Below are positions 1 to 8,216 of a DNA stretch of 64,000 bases, piece by piece. The notes under the pieces are model-generated. The model saw only the letters and a program-made list of their open reading frames with translations, searched no databases and had not been told where the DNA came from. The stretch is from an uncultured Brevibacillus sp. (GTDB taxonomy: Bacteria; Bacillota; Bacilli; Brevibacillales; Brevibacillaceae). The DNA is taken from positions 354,559 to 418,558 of the forward strand of contig NZ_CANMZW010000002.1 in NCBI RefSeq assembly GCF_947502445.1, in the 5' to 3' direction. Position numbers and translations under genes: made by a program. Each line of letters starts with the position of its first letter. Position 1 is the first letter of the stretch.

Positions 1-199
1 TCGCTTTTGTAAATGCATGTACTGCCTCAGGGTAAGTGGATGAATCCTCTCTATCATCATAAATAGGCAATTTCCATTCAGCGAGGTGGATCATTTCGAC
101 CGTTGCTCCTGCTTCCTTCGCTGCGTCCAGTACGATTTGTACTGCTTGCTTTGTCGTCGAATTTGCATTCATGCTTCCAGCAATTCCTACGATTTTCAT
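1..199 (-). CDS. NADPH-dependent FMN reductase family protein (partial)
   Basis: Only the first 66 codons lie in the window; the rest runs off the left edge. The protein begins MKIVGIAGSMNANSTTKQAV, the beta strand plus GSxxxxS phosphate loop typical of flavodoxin-like NAD(P)H-dependent FMN reductases, followed by a segment (LAEWKLPIYDDRED) matching the dimer-loop region of that family. A GGGGTGAT ribosome site lies just ahead of the ATG at 199. It diverges from the membrane protein that starts at 354. Family assignment is good; the substrate (FMN, azo dye, quinone) cannot be told. Confidence 0.75.
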   Translation of the reverse strand, partial: MKIVGIAGSMNANSTTKQAVQIVLDAAKEAGATVEMIHLAEWKLPIYDDREDSSTYPEAVHAFTKA

Positions 200-353
200 T
201 TGTATCACCCCATACGAAAAATCAATGCTGATAATGTAATTATAACCAAATAAGTATAATTAGTAAATGAAAATGTTTGTTTTCTATCTGCAGTTCTGAA
301 CAAGCCCTCTACTCTCATACACTTGTACCAAGTTGGATAGAAGGATGATGCCT

Positions 354-1364
354 ATGGACAAAGCCGCATGGCAGATCGCTATTGTATTTGCCGGATCTGC
401 ACTTGGAGGAACCTATTTAGGCGGTTATGAATGGCTACGCTTTTTCACATATTTCGGCTCATGGGGAACCATTGGCATCGTGCTTGTCAGTCTTGGGTTG
501 GGCTGGCTCGGATACTCCCTACTCGCTTTATGCCATCGCATCGGAGCGCGCTCGATTTACGATCTCTATTTGTACCTATTTGGCGAAGCAATTGCGTCTA
601 CTTTATCAGTTGTGACTCATTTTTTATTGATTGCCTATGTCGGAGTCATGCTCAGCCAAATGGCGAGTAACCTCATCCAAGGCGTGTCTCCTATTTGGTT
701 TATCCTCCTTTCCATTCTCCTTTCTGTCGTTTTTATTTTGCGCAGCTGGAAATGGATTGTATCCGGTTTAGGTATCACCTTGGCCATCGGCTTTTTATTA
801 TTCTGTCTCATTTTTATCGAACAGTTTCATGTGCCAATTCCCGGTTTAGGCTATCAAATGAACCTGAATTGGCTCATACATTCTCTATTTTATCTCGCTT
901 CTCACACGCTGCTTTGCATCGTCGTCACGATCCCACTCGCAGCTCGCACAGGAGGTGAACATACGTTATGGCGTGGTGTTGGGATTGGGACCGCCTTCTT
1001 CTTTTTGACTACCCTGCTTGGGCAAGCGATCCTACTGGCATATTGGCACGATGTTCACGCCTCGGCTTTGCCCACGAAGCAGATACTGTTGCAGCTTATT
1101 CCCATGGGAGATTGGCTGCTTGCCATGCTTTCTCTCGCACACGGAGGGCTTATGATCGCTACGCTTACCTACACTCTTGCCGCCCCTGTGGCACAGCGCA
1201 ATGATTTACAGCTTGCTCCCCTTGTTTTGGTCATTCTGGTTACTCTATTATTGGTTGCCCTGGTACCGCTTGCTATCCCTTGGAGCACTACCGTGATTGC
1301 CAGTGCTGCCACTTACTGCGGCATACTCGTTTTGGGCAGATACATTTGGAAACGACAAAGCTGA
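354..1364 (+). CDS. YkvI-type multi-pass membrane protein
   Basis: About 336 residues with roughly ten hydrophobic segments and a conserved-looking N-terminus (IAIVFAGSALGGTYLGGYEW) like B. subtilis YkvI and related putative transporters of the APC/NSS fold. I chose ATG 354 because an AGAAGG site lies 9 nt ahead; TTG 333 and ATG 345/348 are in frame but badly placed for that site. The gene stands alone and is followed directly by a hairpin terminator. Transported substrate unknown. Confidence 0.7.
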   Translation: MDKAAWQIAIVFAGSALGGTYLGGYEWLRFFTYFGSWGTIGIVLVSLGLGWLGYSLLALCHRIGARSIYDLYLYLFGEAIASTLSVVTHFLLIAYVGVMLSQMASNLIQGVSPIWFILLSILLSVVFILRSWKWIVSGLGITLAIGFLLFCLIFIEQFHVPIPGLGYQMNLNWLIHSLFYLASHTLLCIVVTIPLAARTGGEHTLWRGVGIGTAFFFLTTLLGQAILLAYWHDVHASALPTKQILLQLIPMGDWLLAMLSLAHGGLMIATLTYTLAAPVAQRNDLQLAPLVLVILVTLLLVALVPLAIPWSTTVIASAATYCGILVLGRYIWKRQS

Positions 1365-1365
1365 A

Positions 1366-3036
1366 TCAAGAGCTGGCTGAAACAGGCAACAGGATGCTTA
1401 CTGTAGTTCCCTGTTGCCTTTTGCTTTCAATTCGGATACTGCCTCCGTGATCTTCCAAAATACGCGAGCTGATCATTAGCCCGAGTCCAGTCCCGTTTTC
1501 CTTGGTGGTGTAAAAAGGCTCCCCGAGACGCGGTATATGCACAGAATCTATACCACAGCCTGTATCCCGTATGCACACACACAGGTAGGAAGACGATTCG
1601 CGTACGACCTCAACGTAGATCTCTCCGCCATCTGGCAATGCTTCAATGGCATTTTTGCAAATATTTAGAAACACCTGTTTCAGCTGATTCTCTTCACAGG
1701 AAACGAACGGCAGCTGTGATTGAATCGACGTATGTATTTGAATGTTATTTAAATTGGCTTGGCTATCCAAAAAGGAAATCACATCTTCCACGATTTTGGC
1801 AATATCCTTTTGCTGGTATTTTACTCCTTGTGGCTTTGCCAATACGAGCAATTCACTTACAATAAAATTTATACGGTCCAGCTCCGCAAGCATGATCTCG
1901 CAATAGCGCTTTTGAATGTCATCCAGGGAGGATTGCAACAACTGAACAAAACCACGAAGTGAGGTCAACGGATTTCTGATTTCATGAGCAATCCCTGCTG
2001 CTAATTGGCCAAGCGCCGAAAGCTTGTCCGATTGGCGGAGTAGCTCCTTTGCGCGGATCAGCTCAGTTACGTCGCGCGAAAGTATCATAATGCTGTCGAC
2101 TTTGCCTCCATGGTCCTTGATCGGTTTGTAGCGTGATTCTACATGCAGCCAATGTCCATCCCGATGCAGCATGCGGTATAAAATGGTCGTCACGGTCTCT
2201 TTTGTCCAGCTACTGATAAACACCTTTTCGACTTTTTCCAAATCCTCTGGATGAATCAGCTTGGACCTATCCTCCATCTGCATAAGTTCATCTGCCGTGT
2301 AGCCCAGTAGCATAGCCAGCGATGCCGATATATATTTAGGAACTCTATTTTGTCCATACACGAAGACCATGTCTGTCATATTCTCCGTGATCAAATGGAA
2401 ATTCGCCTGGCCTTCTTCAAATGACAGCTCTGTGTGCTGACGATTCTCCACTTCCCGTGAGCGCCATACGATACCCACTACTTCTTTTGTTTGATTGTAT
2501 AACGGAACCAAATCAAACAAAATACGCACAGTTGTGCCATTTGGGCGACGCTGCACCGTTTCCAAACCACTAATTCCTCTTCCCTCTAGAACATCCATGT
2601 AATGGCGTTCTACAAAAGCGGTTAACTCTCCAGAGCCCTTTGAAATGGAACGGCCGATCAGTTTTTCTTCCTCGTATCCTGTCAGATCCAAAAAAGCCTG
2701 ATTCATCAGCACCATTTTTCCTTGCTTATCCAGGATGGCCACCGCATCCGTCATTTGCTGCAAAACGGCAGTTGCCAGTTCCGTTTTCTTTAGCGGATCG
2801 TATCCAACTCCTACTGATGCATCCAATTCTAACTCTGTCTTTTTCCAAACCCGCACTTTCTTCAACAACCGGTTAATCAAAAATACGACAAAAAATGTAA
2901 ACAGCAATTGCGTAAGAATAAAATAGCGTGTGTCTGCATAGTCGGGGGACAAGGATAAAATAACGGCTTGAATGGGTACCCACATAACTAAAAGAAGAAG
3001 GACATAATAAATGGAAAAAGGGCTTACTCGTCTCAT
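1366..3036 (-). CDS. PAS-domain sensor histidine kinase, sporulation-kinase type
   Basis: 556 residues: two N-terminal membrane helices (about 7-56), two PAS domains (about 85-190 and 205-325), a HisKA dimerisation box with HEIRNPLTSL (phospho-acceptor His near residue 351) and an HATPase domain with N box (NQLKQVFLNICKNAIEAL), G1 (DTGCGI) and G2 (GTGLGL). This order is that of KinA/KinE-like and other orphan Bacillales kinases that feed the Spo0A phosphorelay; no response regulator gene is adjacent, which fits an orphan kinase. ATG 3036 is preferred over GTG 3048 because GGAGG sits 5 nt ahead of it. The exact partner and signal are not visible. Confidence 0.85.
   Translation of the reverse strand: MRRVSPFSIYYVLLLLVMWVPIQAVILSLSPDYADTRYFILTQLLFTFFVVFLINRLLKKVRVWKKTELELDASVGVGYDPLKKTELATAVLQQMTDAVAILDKQGKMVLMNQAFLDLTGYEEEKLIGRSISKGSGELTAFVERHYMDVLEGRGISGLETVQRRPNGTTVRILFDLVPLYNQTKEVVGIVWRSREVENRQHTELSFEEGQANFHLITENMTDMVFVYGQNRVPKYISASLAMLLGYTADELMQMEDRSKLIHPEDLEKVEKVFISSWTKETVTTILYRMLHRDGHWLHVESRYKPIKDHGGKVDSIMILSRDVTELIRAKELLRQSDKLSALGQLAAGIAHEIRNPLTSLRGFVQLLQSSLDDIQKRYCEIMLAELDRINFIVSELLVLAKPQGVKYQQKDIAKIVEDVISFLDSQANLNNIQIHTSIQSQLPFVSCEENQLKQVFLNICKNAIEALPDGGEIYVEVVRESSSYLCVCIRDTGCGIDSVHIPRLGEPFYTTKENGTGLGLMISSRILEDHGGSIRIESKRQQGTTVSILLPVSASS
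1384..1422 (+). terminator. Rho-independent terminator for the YkvI-type gene
   Basis: Arms AGGCAACAGG (1384-1393) and CCTGTTGCCT (1410-1419) are perfect complements and a short T run follows. The hairpin lies inside the last codons of the convergent histidine kinase gene, so the two genes share this DNA. Confidence 0.65.
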
Positions 3037-3218
3037 CACAACCTCCACTGCTTCATTGATGTCATTACATGAACTAGGTGCTGGGGATGACTTGATTCGT
3101 TTTTTACATTGGATGGAAGTGAAACATGGTGGCTGGTAGTAAAATGAATTAAATCGGACAAATTTTTAAGATTCTTAAAAATTATACGATTTTTATCGAA
3201 ATGTGACCATTCCTTGTC

Positions 3219-3227
3219 ATTCGACAT
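3219..3227 (-). promoter_or_regulatory. Possible Spo0A box upstream of the sensor kinase
   Basis: On the minus strand the sequence reads ATGTCGAAT, containing the TGTCGAA core of the Spo0A box, about 185 bp ahead of the kinase start. A single 7-mer match can arise by chance; the suggestion rests on the neighbour being a sporulation-type kinase. Confidence 0.22.
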
Positions 3228-3246
3228 ATTACGACATCGTTCTCGC

Positions 3247-3280
3247 AAAAAAAAACGCCCTTTCGCTTAGGACGCTTTTT
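3247..3280 (-). terminator. Rho-independent terminator of the M28-type gene
   Basis: Read on the minus strand, AAAAGCGTCC and GGGCGTTTTT pair over 10 bp with two G-U wobbles around the loop TAAGCGAAA, followed by a run of T. It lies about 25 bp beyond the stop of the M28-type gene. Confidence 0.7.
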
Positions 3281-3303
3281 GCACATTGGATGGTAGCAAA
3301 TAG

Positions 3304-4653
3304 CTACATTTCCTCTTCCGCTTCAAACTTTTGCTCGGGCATATTATCTTTTCCTCGCGTGTACGCGGAAGTACTGGTATCCGTTATTTTCGTGATGGCT
3401 GTAAACATCAGCTGTGCCGTTTTGCTCAATTGCTCCAGACTGATCTTCTCACGTGTATCCTCTGCCTGATTTCGCAACTTATTAACAGGTGGACGTGTGA
3501 TGAGTGCGGTTGGGATTCCAGCCAAAGCCAAAGTCCTGTCCTCCCGATATCCACTCACCTGATCCTCTGTGGCGCTCGAGAAAGGCGCTCCCGCCTTCTC
3601 TGCCAGTTCTACAGGCAGGTTCTTCATTTGATGAACCGTCGTCACCAGCAAGTCGCCAGCATCTGCGCTTCCCACGCCATCTAGGCTATACGCAGCGATG
3701 ATTCTTTCTTTTTCCCCAGCAGATAAAGAGTTAACGAATGCGCCCGCTCCCTTCTCGCCCACCGATATTGCTCCTAAACTGACGAAGCGTATTTCTGTAT
3801 CAATCGGACGCTCTGCCATTGTGCGCGCAAGCTCCAATAAAACAGCCAAGCCAGCAGCACCATAATTTGCAGCAGGCGAATAAGGTACGGAGTCGTGATG
3901 AGCAGTTACTATCACGATCTGCCCTGTTCCCCCTTGGGTCGGCTTTCGGGTAGCGACGAAGTTTGCGGAGGTTTGCTTGCTGGAGTAGCTCCCCTCTACC
4001 TTCACCGTCGCCTTCAGCTGCTCTTTGGCTTGAAGCAGCTTTTGTAAAAGCAGCCCCTCTTCTTTGGACAACGCAATCACTGGCACCGACATGTCTAACG
4101 GCTCCTTCAGGGTGCCTTTCCAATCTCCCTCCCGATCATTCCCAATAACCACGGCTACCGCACCAGCAGCTGTAGCCTGCCTCACTTTTTCTGCAAATGG
4201 AATCGCGCCCCTTTGGACAAACGCAATATTCCCCCGAGCTTTTCCGTTTTCAAAATCAGCTGCAGTCCCTTGCCCGCTGTTGACAATCCGGGCTGTTCCC
4301 ACCCCGTTTGGTCCATAGGTCAAGCCATACGGATTCCAGCTTACCTGTACTCCCTCTACTTGAAAAGACAGGGTAGAGGGCTTTTGATAGGTGTAATAGT
4401 AAAAGGGCTGCAATGATGTCTGATAGCCGTAGGAGCGCAGCACTTCCTCCACGTATGCTCCCGCTGCAAACTCTGTTTCGGTAGCAGGTGGCCGAGGCAG
4501 CCTGGCGAGATGATCCATATGTCGAGATAAATTGTCTTCATTGATCCATACAGGTATATCTATCGCACTTCCTGTAGAGGAGAACGGCAATGGCAAGAGC
4601 GTCATTCCCCAGGCTATCAGTGCGCTCATGGCATAATATCGGACGGATCGCAT
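3304..4653 (-). CDS. Secreted M28-family peptidase homologue with PA domain, catalytic residues replaced
   Basis: 449 residues with a cleavable signal peptide (about 1-30), a PA insertion domain (about 105-225) and an M28 zinc-aminopeptidase fold. The first metal motif survives (HHDSVP near residue 252), but the second-ligand motif, usually ANDNASG, reads AANYGAAG; the catalytic Glu-Glu pair, usually FxGAEExG, reads SLGAISVG; and the C-terminal HTPxDT reads RNQAEDT. So Asp, Glu-Glu and His are all changed and ordinary peptidase activity is unlikely. Start ATG 4653 has AAGGGAG 7 nt ahead; ATG 4659 is too close. It is a lone gene with its own terminator. A binding or scaffold role is possible. 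Confidence 0.8.
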   Translation of the reverse strand: MRSVRYYAMSALIAWGMTLLPLPFSSTGSAIDIPVWINEDNLSRHMDHLARLPRPPATETEFAAGAYVEEVLRSYGYQTSLQPFYYYTYQKPSTLSFQVEGVQVSWNPYGLTYGPNGVGTARIVNSGQGTAADFENGKARGNIAFVQRGAIPFAEKVRQATAAGAVAVVIGNDREGDWKGTLKEPLDMSVPVIALSKEEGLLLQKLLQAKEQLKATVKVEGSYSSKQTSANFVATRKPTQGGTGQIVIVTAHHDSVPYSPAANYGAAGLAVLLELARTMAERPIDTEIRFVSLGAISVGEKGAGAFVNSLSAGEKERIIAAYSLDGVGSADAGDLLVTTVHQMKNLPVELAEKAGAPFSSATEDQVSGYREDRTLALAGIPTALITRPPVNKLRNQAEDTREKISLEQLSKTAQLMFTAITKITDTSTSAYTRGKDNMPEQKFEAEEEM

Positions 4654-4877
4654 ATGCATTCTCCCTTCTCATTTGCTTTGTTTATTTATTATGGGCTGTT
4701 TTCTCAAAAAGCGTCTAGTCAGAATAGTTAGTCAAATACTTTCATCCAGCGTCAATGGACGACAGCTTTAGTTTCTCTTCTTCCCAAATCTTTCTGTACC
4801 CCTATGGTCACACCCGAGAAAGCGTCGATTTGTCGATTCTTTCACTGTCTTTTCCACTTCATATGAAATGTTTATAG

Positions 4878-4939
4878 GAGGGGGTCCCAACACGCAAAAT
4901 TATTGATAACCATTTTGCTATTTTCAAATTGACCCCCTC
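4878..4939. repeat. Nested inverted repeat in the long dat upstream region
   Basis: In the 450-bp gap before dat, GAGGGGGTC (4878-4886) is the exact complement of GACCCCCTC (4931-4939), and between them GCAAAAT and ATTTTGC form an inner stem. The rest of the gap holds shorter imperfect CGGTAC/GTACCG-like repeats near 4995-5070 but no open frame. No T-box specifier or antiterminator sequence was found. The repeat may be a structured leader or an old terminator. Confidence 0.5.
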
Positions 4940-5105
4940 ATACCGATGGTGCTAAGGTTGATTCATAAACCGTTGTTAGAAAAACTTGGCTTATCGGTAC
5001 AAACGTGGGCCTTCGTTTTTCGGATACTTTCATGCTTCATAGCGTTACCGAAAATGAACGGTTCCGAAAGTAGAACAAGCGGATTGCACTGAAGGAGGAT
5101 TCACC

Positions 5106-5957
5106 ATGCTATATGTAGACGGCAATTGGGTGGAAGAGGGTCAGTTAGCGGTGCACCCTGAAGACCGCGGTTACAATTTCGGAGATGGTATTTACGAGGT
5201 TGTCCGCATCTACAAGGGCAAAATGTATCAATGGGAGGGGCATCTGACGCGTTTGTACAGAAGCGCTCGGGAAATCAAACTAGATTTGCCTTGGAGCCCG
5301 GAAGAACTCAGTGAGGTGGCTTTACAGCTCATTGAGAAGAACAATTTGACCGATCAAGATGACGCCAGCCTTTATTTACAAATTTCTCGTGGAGCAGCCC
5401 CTCGTGTTCACGACATTCCAAGTGGCATCAAGCCTGTCATCATGGCATTCGTGCGTAAAAAGGCTCGTCCTCTAGAAGATATGAAAAAGGGCTGGAGCGC
5501 ACAGCTTGTTGACGATATTCGTTGGCTCCGCTGTGACATCAAGACTCTCAATCTCTTAGGTGCTGTGCTGGTAAAGCAATATGCAAAGGATGCCGGCGCA
5601 CAGGAATCCATCCTGCACCGCAACGGTACGATCACGGAGTGCAGCTCCGCCAATCTGTTTGCCGTAAAGAACGGAGCTTTGTATACGCATCCGGCAGATC
5701 ACATGATTTTGCATGGCATTACTAGACAGAGTGTGATTGATCTCGCCAAAGAAAATGGCATCGCTGTTCATGAGGAGCCTTTTGACATCGCGTTCCTCAA
5801 GCAAGCAGATGAGCTGTTCCTGACCAGTACTACGGTTGAGATCATGTCGTTAATCTCTGTAGATGGCCAACCGATCGGTGACGGAAAAGTCGGTCCAATC
5901 GTACAAAAGCTCCAAGCCTTGTTTGAACAGCACATTAACGAAAGTGTGCTCGTCTAA
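5106..5957 (+). CDS. dat: D-amino-acid transaminase
   Basis: 283 residues, the standard length for fold-type IV aminotransferases. It interconverts D-alanine plus 2-oxoglutarate with pyruvate plus D-glutamate using PLP, feeding D-amino acids to peptidoglycan. CDIKTLNLL carries the PLP lysine at residue 146, matching Lys145 of the Bacillus YM-1 enzyme, and the phosphate-binding region ITRQSVIDL and the STTVEIMSL strand are intact. AAGGAGG lies 7 nt ahead of the ATG. It is a single gene followed by a hairpin. Branched-chain aminotransferase is the nearest alternative, but the D-enzyme motifs fit better. Confidence 0.92.
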   Translation: MLYVDGNWVEEGQLAVHPEDRGYNFGDGIYEVVRIYKGKMYQWEGHLTRLYRSAREIKLDLPWSPEELSEVALQLIEKNNLTDQDDASLYLQISRGAAPRVHDIPSGIKPVIMAFVRKKARPLEDMKKGWSAQLVDDIRWLRCDIKTLNLLGAVLVKQYAKDAGAQESILHRNGTITECSSANLFAVKNGALYTHPADHMILHGITRQSVIDLAKENGIAVHEEPFDIAFLKQADELFLTSTTVEIMSLISVDGQPIGDGKVGPIVQKLQALFEQHINESVLV

Positions 5958-5986
5958 CCACTAAAAGCCTGACAGCGCTAGTTGTT

Positions 5987-6012
5987 CGAAGATAATAAAG
6001 TTTTAGATAGAC
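5987..6012 (+). repeat. Dispersed hairpin repeat, copy 1
   Basis: Contains CGAAGATAATAAAGTTTTAGA, nearly the same as positions 49106-49126 and related to 6039-6062, 45105-45128 and 45231-45253. It lies just after dat, preceded by GCCTGACAGCG. Confidence 0.5.
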
Positions 6013-6017
6013 CAATC

Positions 6018-6072
6018 AAAACAGCGGTAGCCATGGACCAGAAAATAAAGTCCTCGACTCCCGCTGTTTTTT
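6018..6072 (+). terminator. Terminator of dat (loop carries repeat copy 2)
   Basis: AAAACAGCGG (6018-6027) pairs with CCGCTGTTTT (6061-6070), followed by further T. The 33-nt loop contains GAAAATAAAG and CGACTCCC, a second copy of the dispersed repeat at 6039-6062. Confidence 0.65.
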
Positions 6073-6114
6073 GAACTATCGCCCAGTTAGCTCAATATCA
6101 AATGAATGAACTCA

Positions 6115-6462
6115 TTATTTCTCCCAAAGCTCGACCAGTCGACCTTCAGGATCTTCCATCCAAATAAACTTTCCGAATTCACTTATCTCTTTTTCCCTTG
6201 CAAGAGGTACTCCCATATGTTCAAGATGCTTAATAGTCTCGTCTAGATTATGTACTTGGAAATTTAACATCACTTGTTGTTCTGTTGGGAAATAACTGTC
6301 ATTCTCAGTAAAAAAAGAAAAGATAGTCTCATTTCCTAATTGGGGTTTTATAACAGTCCCATTCCAATTTTCTATTTCAATCTTCAAGACCTCGCTGTAC
6401 CATTTTTTTACAGCTTCAAGATCCTTCGTTCTCCAAAATATTCCTCCGAAACCTTTTATCAT
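6115..6462 (-). CDS. VOC (glyoxalase/bleomycin-resistance) family protein
   Basis: 115 residues with the paired beta-alpha-beta-beta-beta layout of the vicinal oxygen chelate fold: GGIFWRTKDLEAVKKWYSEV at the start and WMEDPEGRLVELWE at the end, the latter carrying the usual C-terminal metal Glu. Its ATG overlaps the stop of the upstream ICL/PEP-mutase-like gene (ATGA, 6459-6462), so the two are translationally coupled. A thiol- or epoxide-type substrate is possible; the reaction cannot be told. Confidence 0.8.
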   Translation of the reverse strand: MIKGFGGIFWRTKDLEAVKKWYSEVLKIEIENWNGTVIKPQLGNETIFSFFTENDSYFPTEQQVMLNFQVHNLDETIKHLEHMGVPLAREKEISEFGKFIWMEDPEGRLVELWEK

Positions 6463-7250
6463 CGTATCTTACTCCCTACTGTCCTATCGAATAGCAAAGA
6501 CGTATCCTGAGATTCATAAATATGAGCCGCGCACGTGTCCAATAACGTTTGAAGCTTCCGATATAAGGCGCCCCCGAGACTTAGCCGCTTGACCCCAAGC
6601 TCCTGGAGCTTTTTGCAGCTTGTAAGCCCTGGCGCAGACATAAGGTTTAGAGGAGCGGTAATTTGCGCTGCAGCCGCTTTGATTTCGTTATCATCCCTCA
6701 ATCCAGGAACAAAAATTCCGCTTGCGCCGCTCTCCACATAGGCTTGCGCCCGGACCGTTGTTTCCTTGCTCGGATTTATATTCAGCAAATAAGTATCTGT
6801 CCTTGCATTCATATAAAAATCTTTATAGCCGCTCTTCTCTAGTGCCATTCTTATTTTCGATAAAAGCTTGCATTGTTCGTTCAATGGTTTGAGTCCTGCT
6901 TGATCCTTGCCAGAATCCTCTATATTGATCCCCACAACGCCGATATCCGCAAGTTTCAATACATTCTCGACTATCGTTTTCTCATCTTTTCCATATCCCG
7001 ACTCTATGTCGGCAGAAACAGGGATGTTTACATGATCCAATATCGTTTTTATGCGATTTAGTATAGTGTCGAATTCAATTATTTCACCATCCGGATAACC
7101 CAAACTTTTTGCTATTCCCCAACTGGTTGTACCGATAGCTTTGAATCCGGCTTTCTCCAGAGACAATGCAGAAAACAAGTCCCAAGCATTTCCTAACAAT
7201 AAAAGCTCGTTTGATTCATGTAATACTTTAAACTCCTGAATTTTGCTCAT
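6459..7250 (-). CDS. Isocitrate lyase / PEP phosphonomutase superfamily protein
   Basis: 263 residues of the (beta/alpha)8 ICL/PEPM superfamily: LLLGNAWDLFSA at the start, the metal-site region DIESGYG, and GINIEDSG later. The KKCGH-type catalytic loop of true isocitrate and methylisocitrate lyases is absent, as in the common short bacterial subgroup of unknown reaction. GAGGGG lies 8 nt ahead of ATG 7250. It is the first gene of a two-gene operon with the VOC protein. Candidate activities are C-C or C-P bond cleavage on 2-oxo acids. Confidence 0.8.
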   Translation of the reverse strand: MSKIQEFKVLHESNELLLLGNAWDLFSALSLEKAGFKAIGTTSWGIAKSLGYPDGEIIEFDTILNRIKTILDHVNIPVSADIESGYGKDEKTIVENVLKLADIGVVGINIEDSGKDQAGLKPLNEQCKLLSKIRMALEKSGYKDFYMNARTDTYLLNINPSKETTVRAQAYVESGASGIFVPGLRDDNEIKAAAAQITAPLNLMSAPGLTSCKKLQELGVKRLSLGGALYRKLQTLLDTCAAHIYESQDTSLLFDRTVGSKIR

Positions 7251-7305
7251 CCTTTTATCCCCTCTGCACCACTGAAAATCTTTTTCGATAATTTTGTCTC
7301 TGTAT

Positions 7306-7788
7306 TCATTTTAGTTCCAACTCCATAAACACATCCGCTCTTGCATAAGGCATGGGTCCGACCTGCTCAACAGGAACATGCTTGAACCCAACTGATTCGT
7401 AAAGATGAACAGCGTTCGGTAGTTTGGTGCTACTGCCCAAAAAGAGCGATGTTGCGCCAAGCCCGCGTGCGCGGTTAATAGCGGCATGGATGATTCTCCG
7501 TCCGTATCCGCGCCCCCGAAACTCGGGTGTAACGCTCATCTTCGAGAGCTCGAACACACCTGCCCCAGTCGGAACGAGTGCAACACATCCGACGATCGAA
7601 TCGCCATCGCGTGCGATGAGTACGTCTCCTCCTTTGTTCACGATGTACTCCACTGGGTTATTAAGGATAACCCGGTCCTCCTCTTCGATGGCAAAGAGGA
7701 GGGCGATCCATTCCTCGTTAAGTGTTTTGAAGGCCCGAGCCTCTTCTGGCGTCTGCATCGAAGTGATCGTGAGCACTGTTTCAAGCAT
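7306..7788 (-). CDS. GNAT family N-acetyltransferase
   Basis: 160 residues of a GCN5-type fold. The acetyl-CoA pyrophosphate loop is plain in FRGRGYGRRI (about residues 90-99), preceded by the beta-4 segment ELSKMSVTPE and followed by LYESVGFKHV. GAGGAGG lies 9 nt ahead of the ATG. It is separate from the operon at 6115-7250 (55-bp gap, same strand). The acetyl acceptor is unknown. Confidence 0.85.
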   Translation of the reverse strand: MLETVLTITSMQTPEEARAFKTLNEEWIALLFAIEEEDRVILNNPVEYIVNKGGDVLIARDGDSIVGCVALVPTGAGVFELSKMSVTPEFRGRGYGRRIIHAAINRARGLGATSLFLGSSTKLPNAVHLYESVGFKHVPVEQVGPMPYARADVFMELELK

Positions 7789-7932
7789 GCTATGTTTCCT
7801 CCTCTTGTATAGTTAACTTCCACGAATGAATTAACCAAACGACTGATCAATGTCAACCATTCAATTATGGTCATACTACAAGTAGAATTAGAGAGGCAGG
7901 AAGACAACCGTGAAATGCTAATTCTTCCTGTT

Positions 7933-8114
7933 TTAAACTCCATAAGAAACTAATTTTGTTTCGAGGAATCCTTCAATCCCCTATTTTCCACCTTCACGTC
8001 CGAGACCGCTATTTTTTATTCCGCCAAATGGTGCTTGTGTTTGTGTAGGAATGTTTTGTTTGATTTTACCTCAATCCATTCACCGTTAATGCACATTCTT
8101 TTTACTCTTGGCAT
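7933..8114 (-). pseudogene. Aldehyde dehydrogenase remnant, both ends joined by a large internal deletion
   Basis: From a good ribosome site (AAGGAGAG) and ATG 8114 the first 22 codons read MPRVKRMCINGEWIEVKSNK, a typical aldehyde dehydrogenase N-terminus. Near 8050 the frame changes and the next readable stretch is APFGGIKNSGLGREGGK, an in-frame TAG, then GIEGFLETKLVSYGV and a stop at 7933, the typical C-terminus of succinate-semialdehyde-type enzymes. Roughly 400 central codons, including the catalytic Cys and Glu, are gone. The gene is dead. Confidence 0.8.
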
Positions 8115-8216
8115 CCAATTCTCTCCTTTTAGCCGAGTCGCTATTATAATGAAGAAAACACTCACTGAGGAGCGTTTTCTTCTGAATCTTCTTACTTTTT
8201 ATCATTCGTTATTATG

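Noticed and set aside
3036..3248. 70-codon minus-strand open frame upstream of the sensor kinase
   Set aside because: No ribosome site, no recognisable pattern, and it covers the kinase promoter region.
4899..4916. Fur-box-like sequence TTGATAACCATTTTGC upstream of dat
   Set aside because: Only half of the 7-1-7 consensus matches and dat is not an iron gene; better explained as part of the nested inverted repeat.
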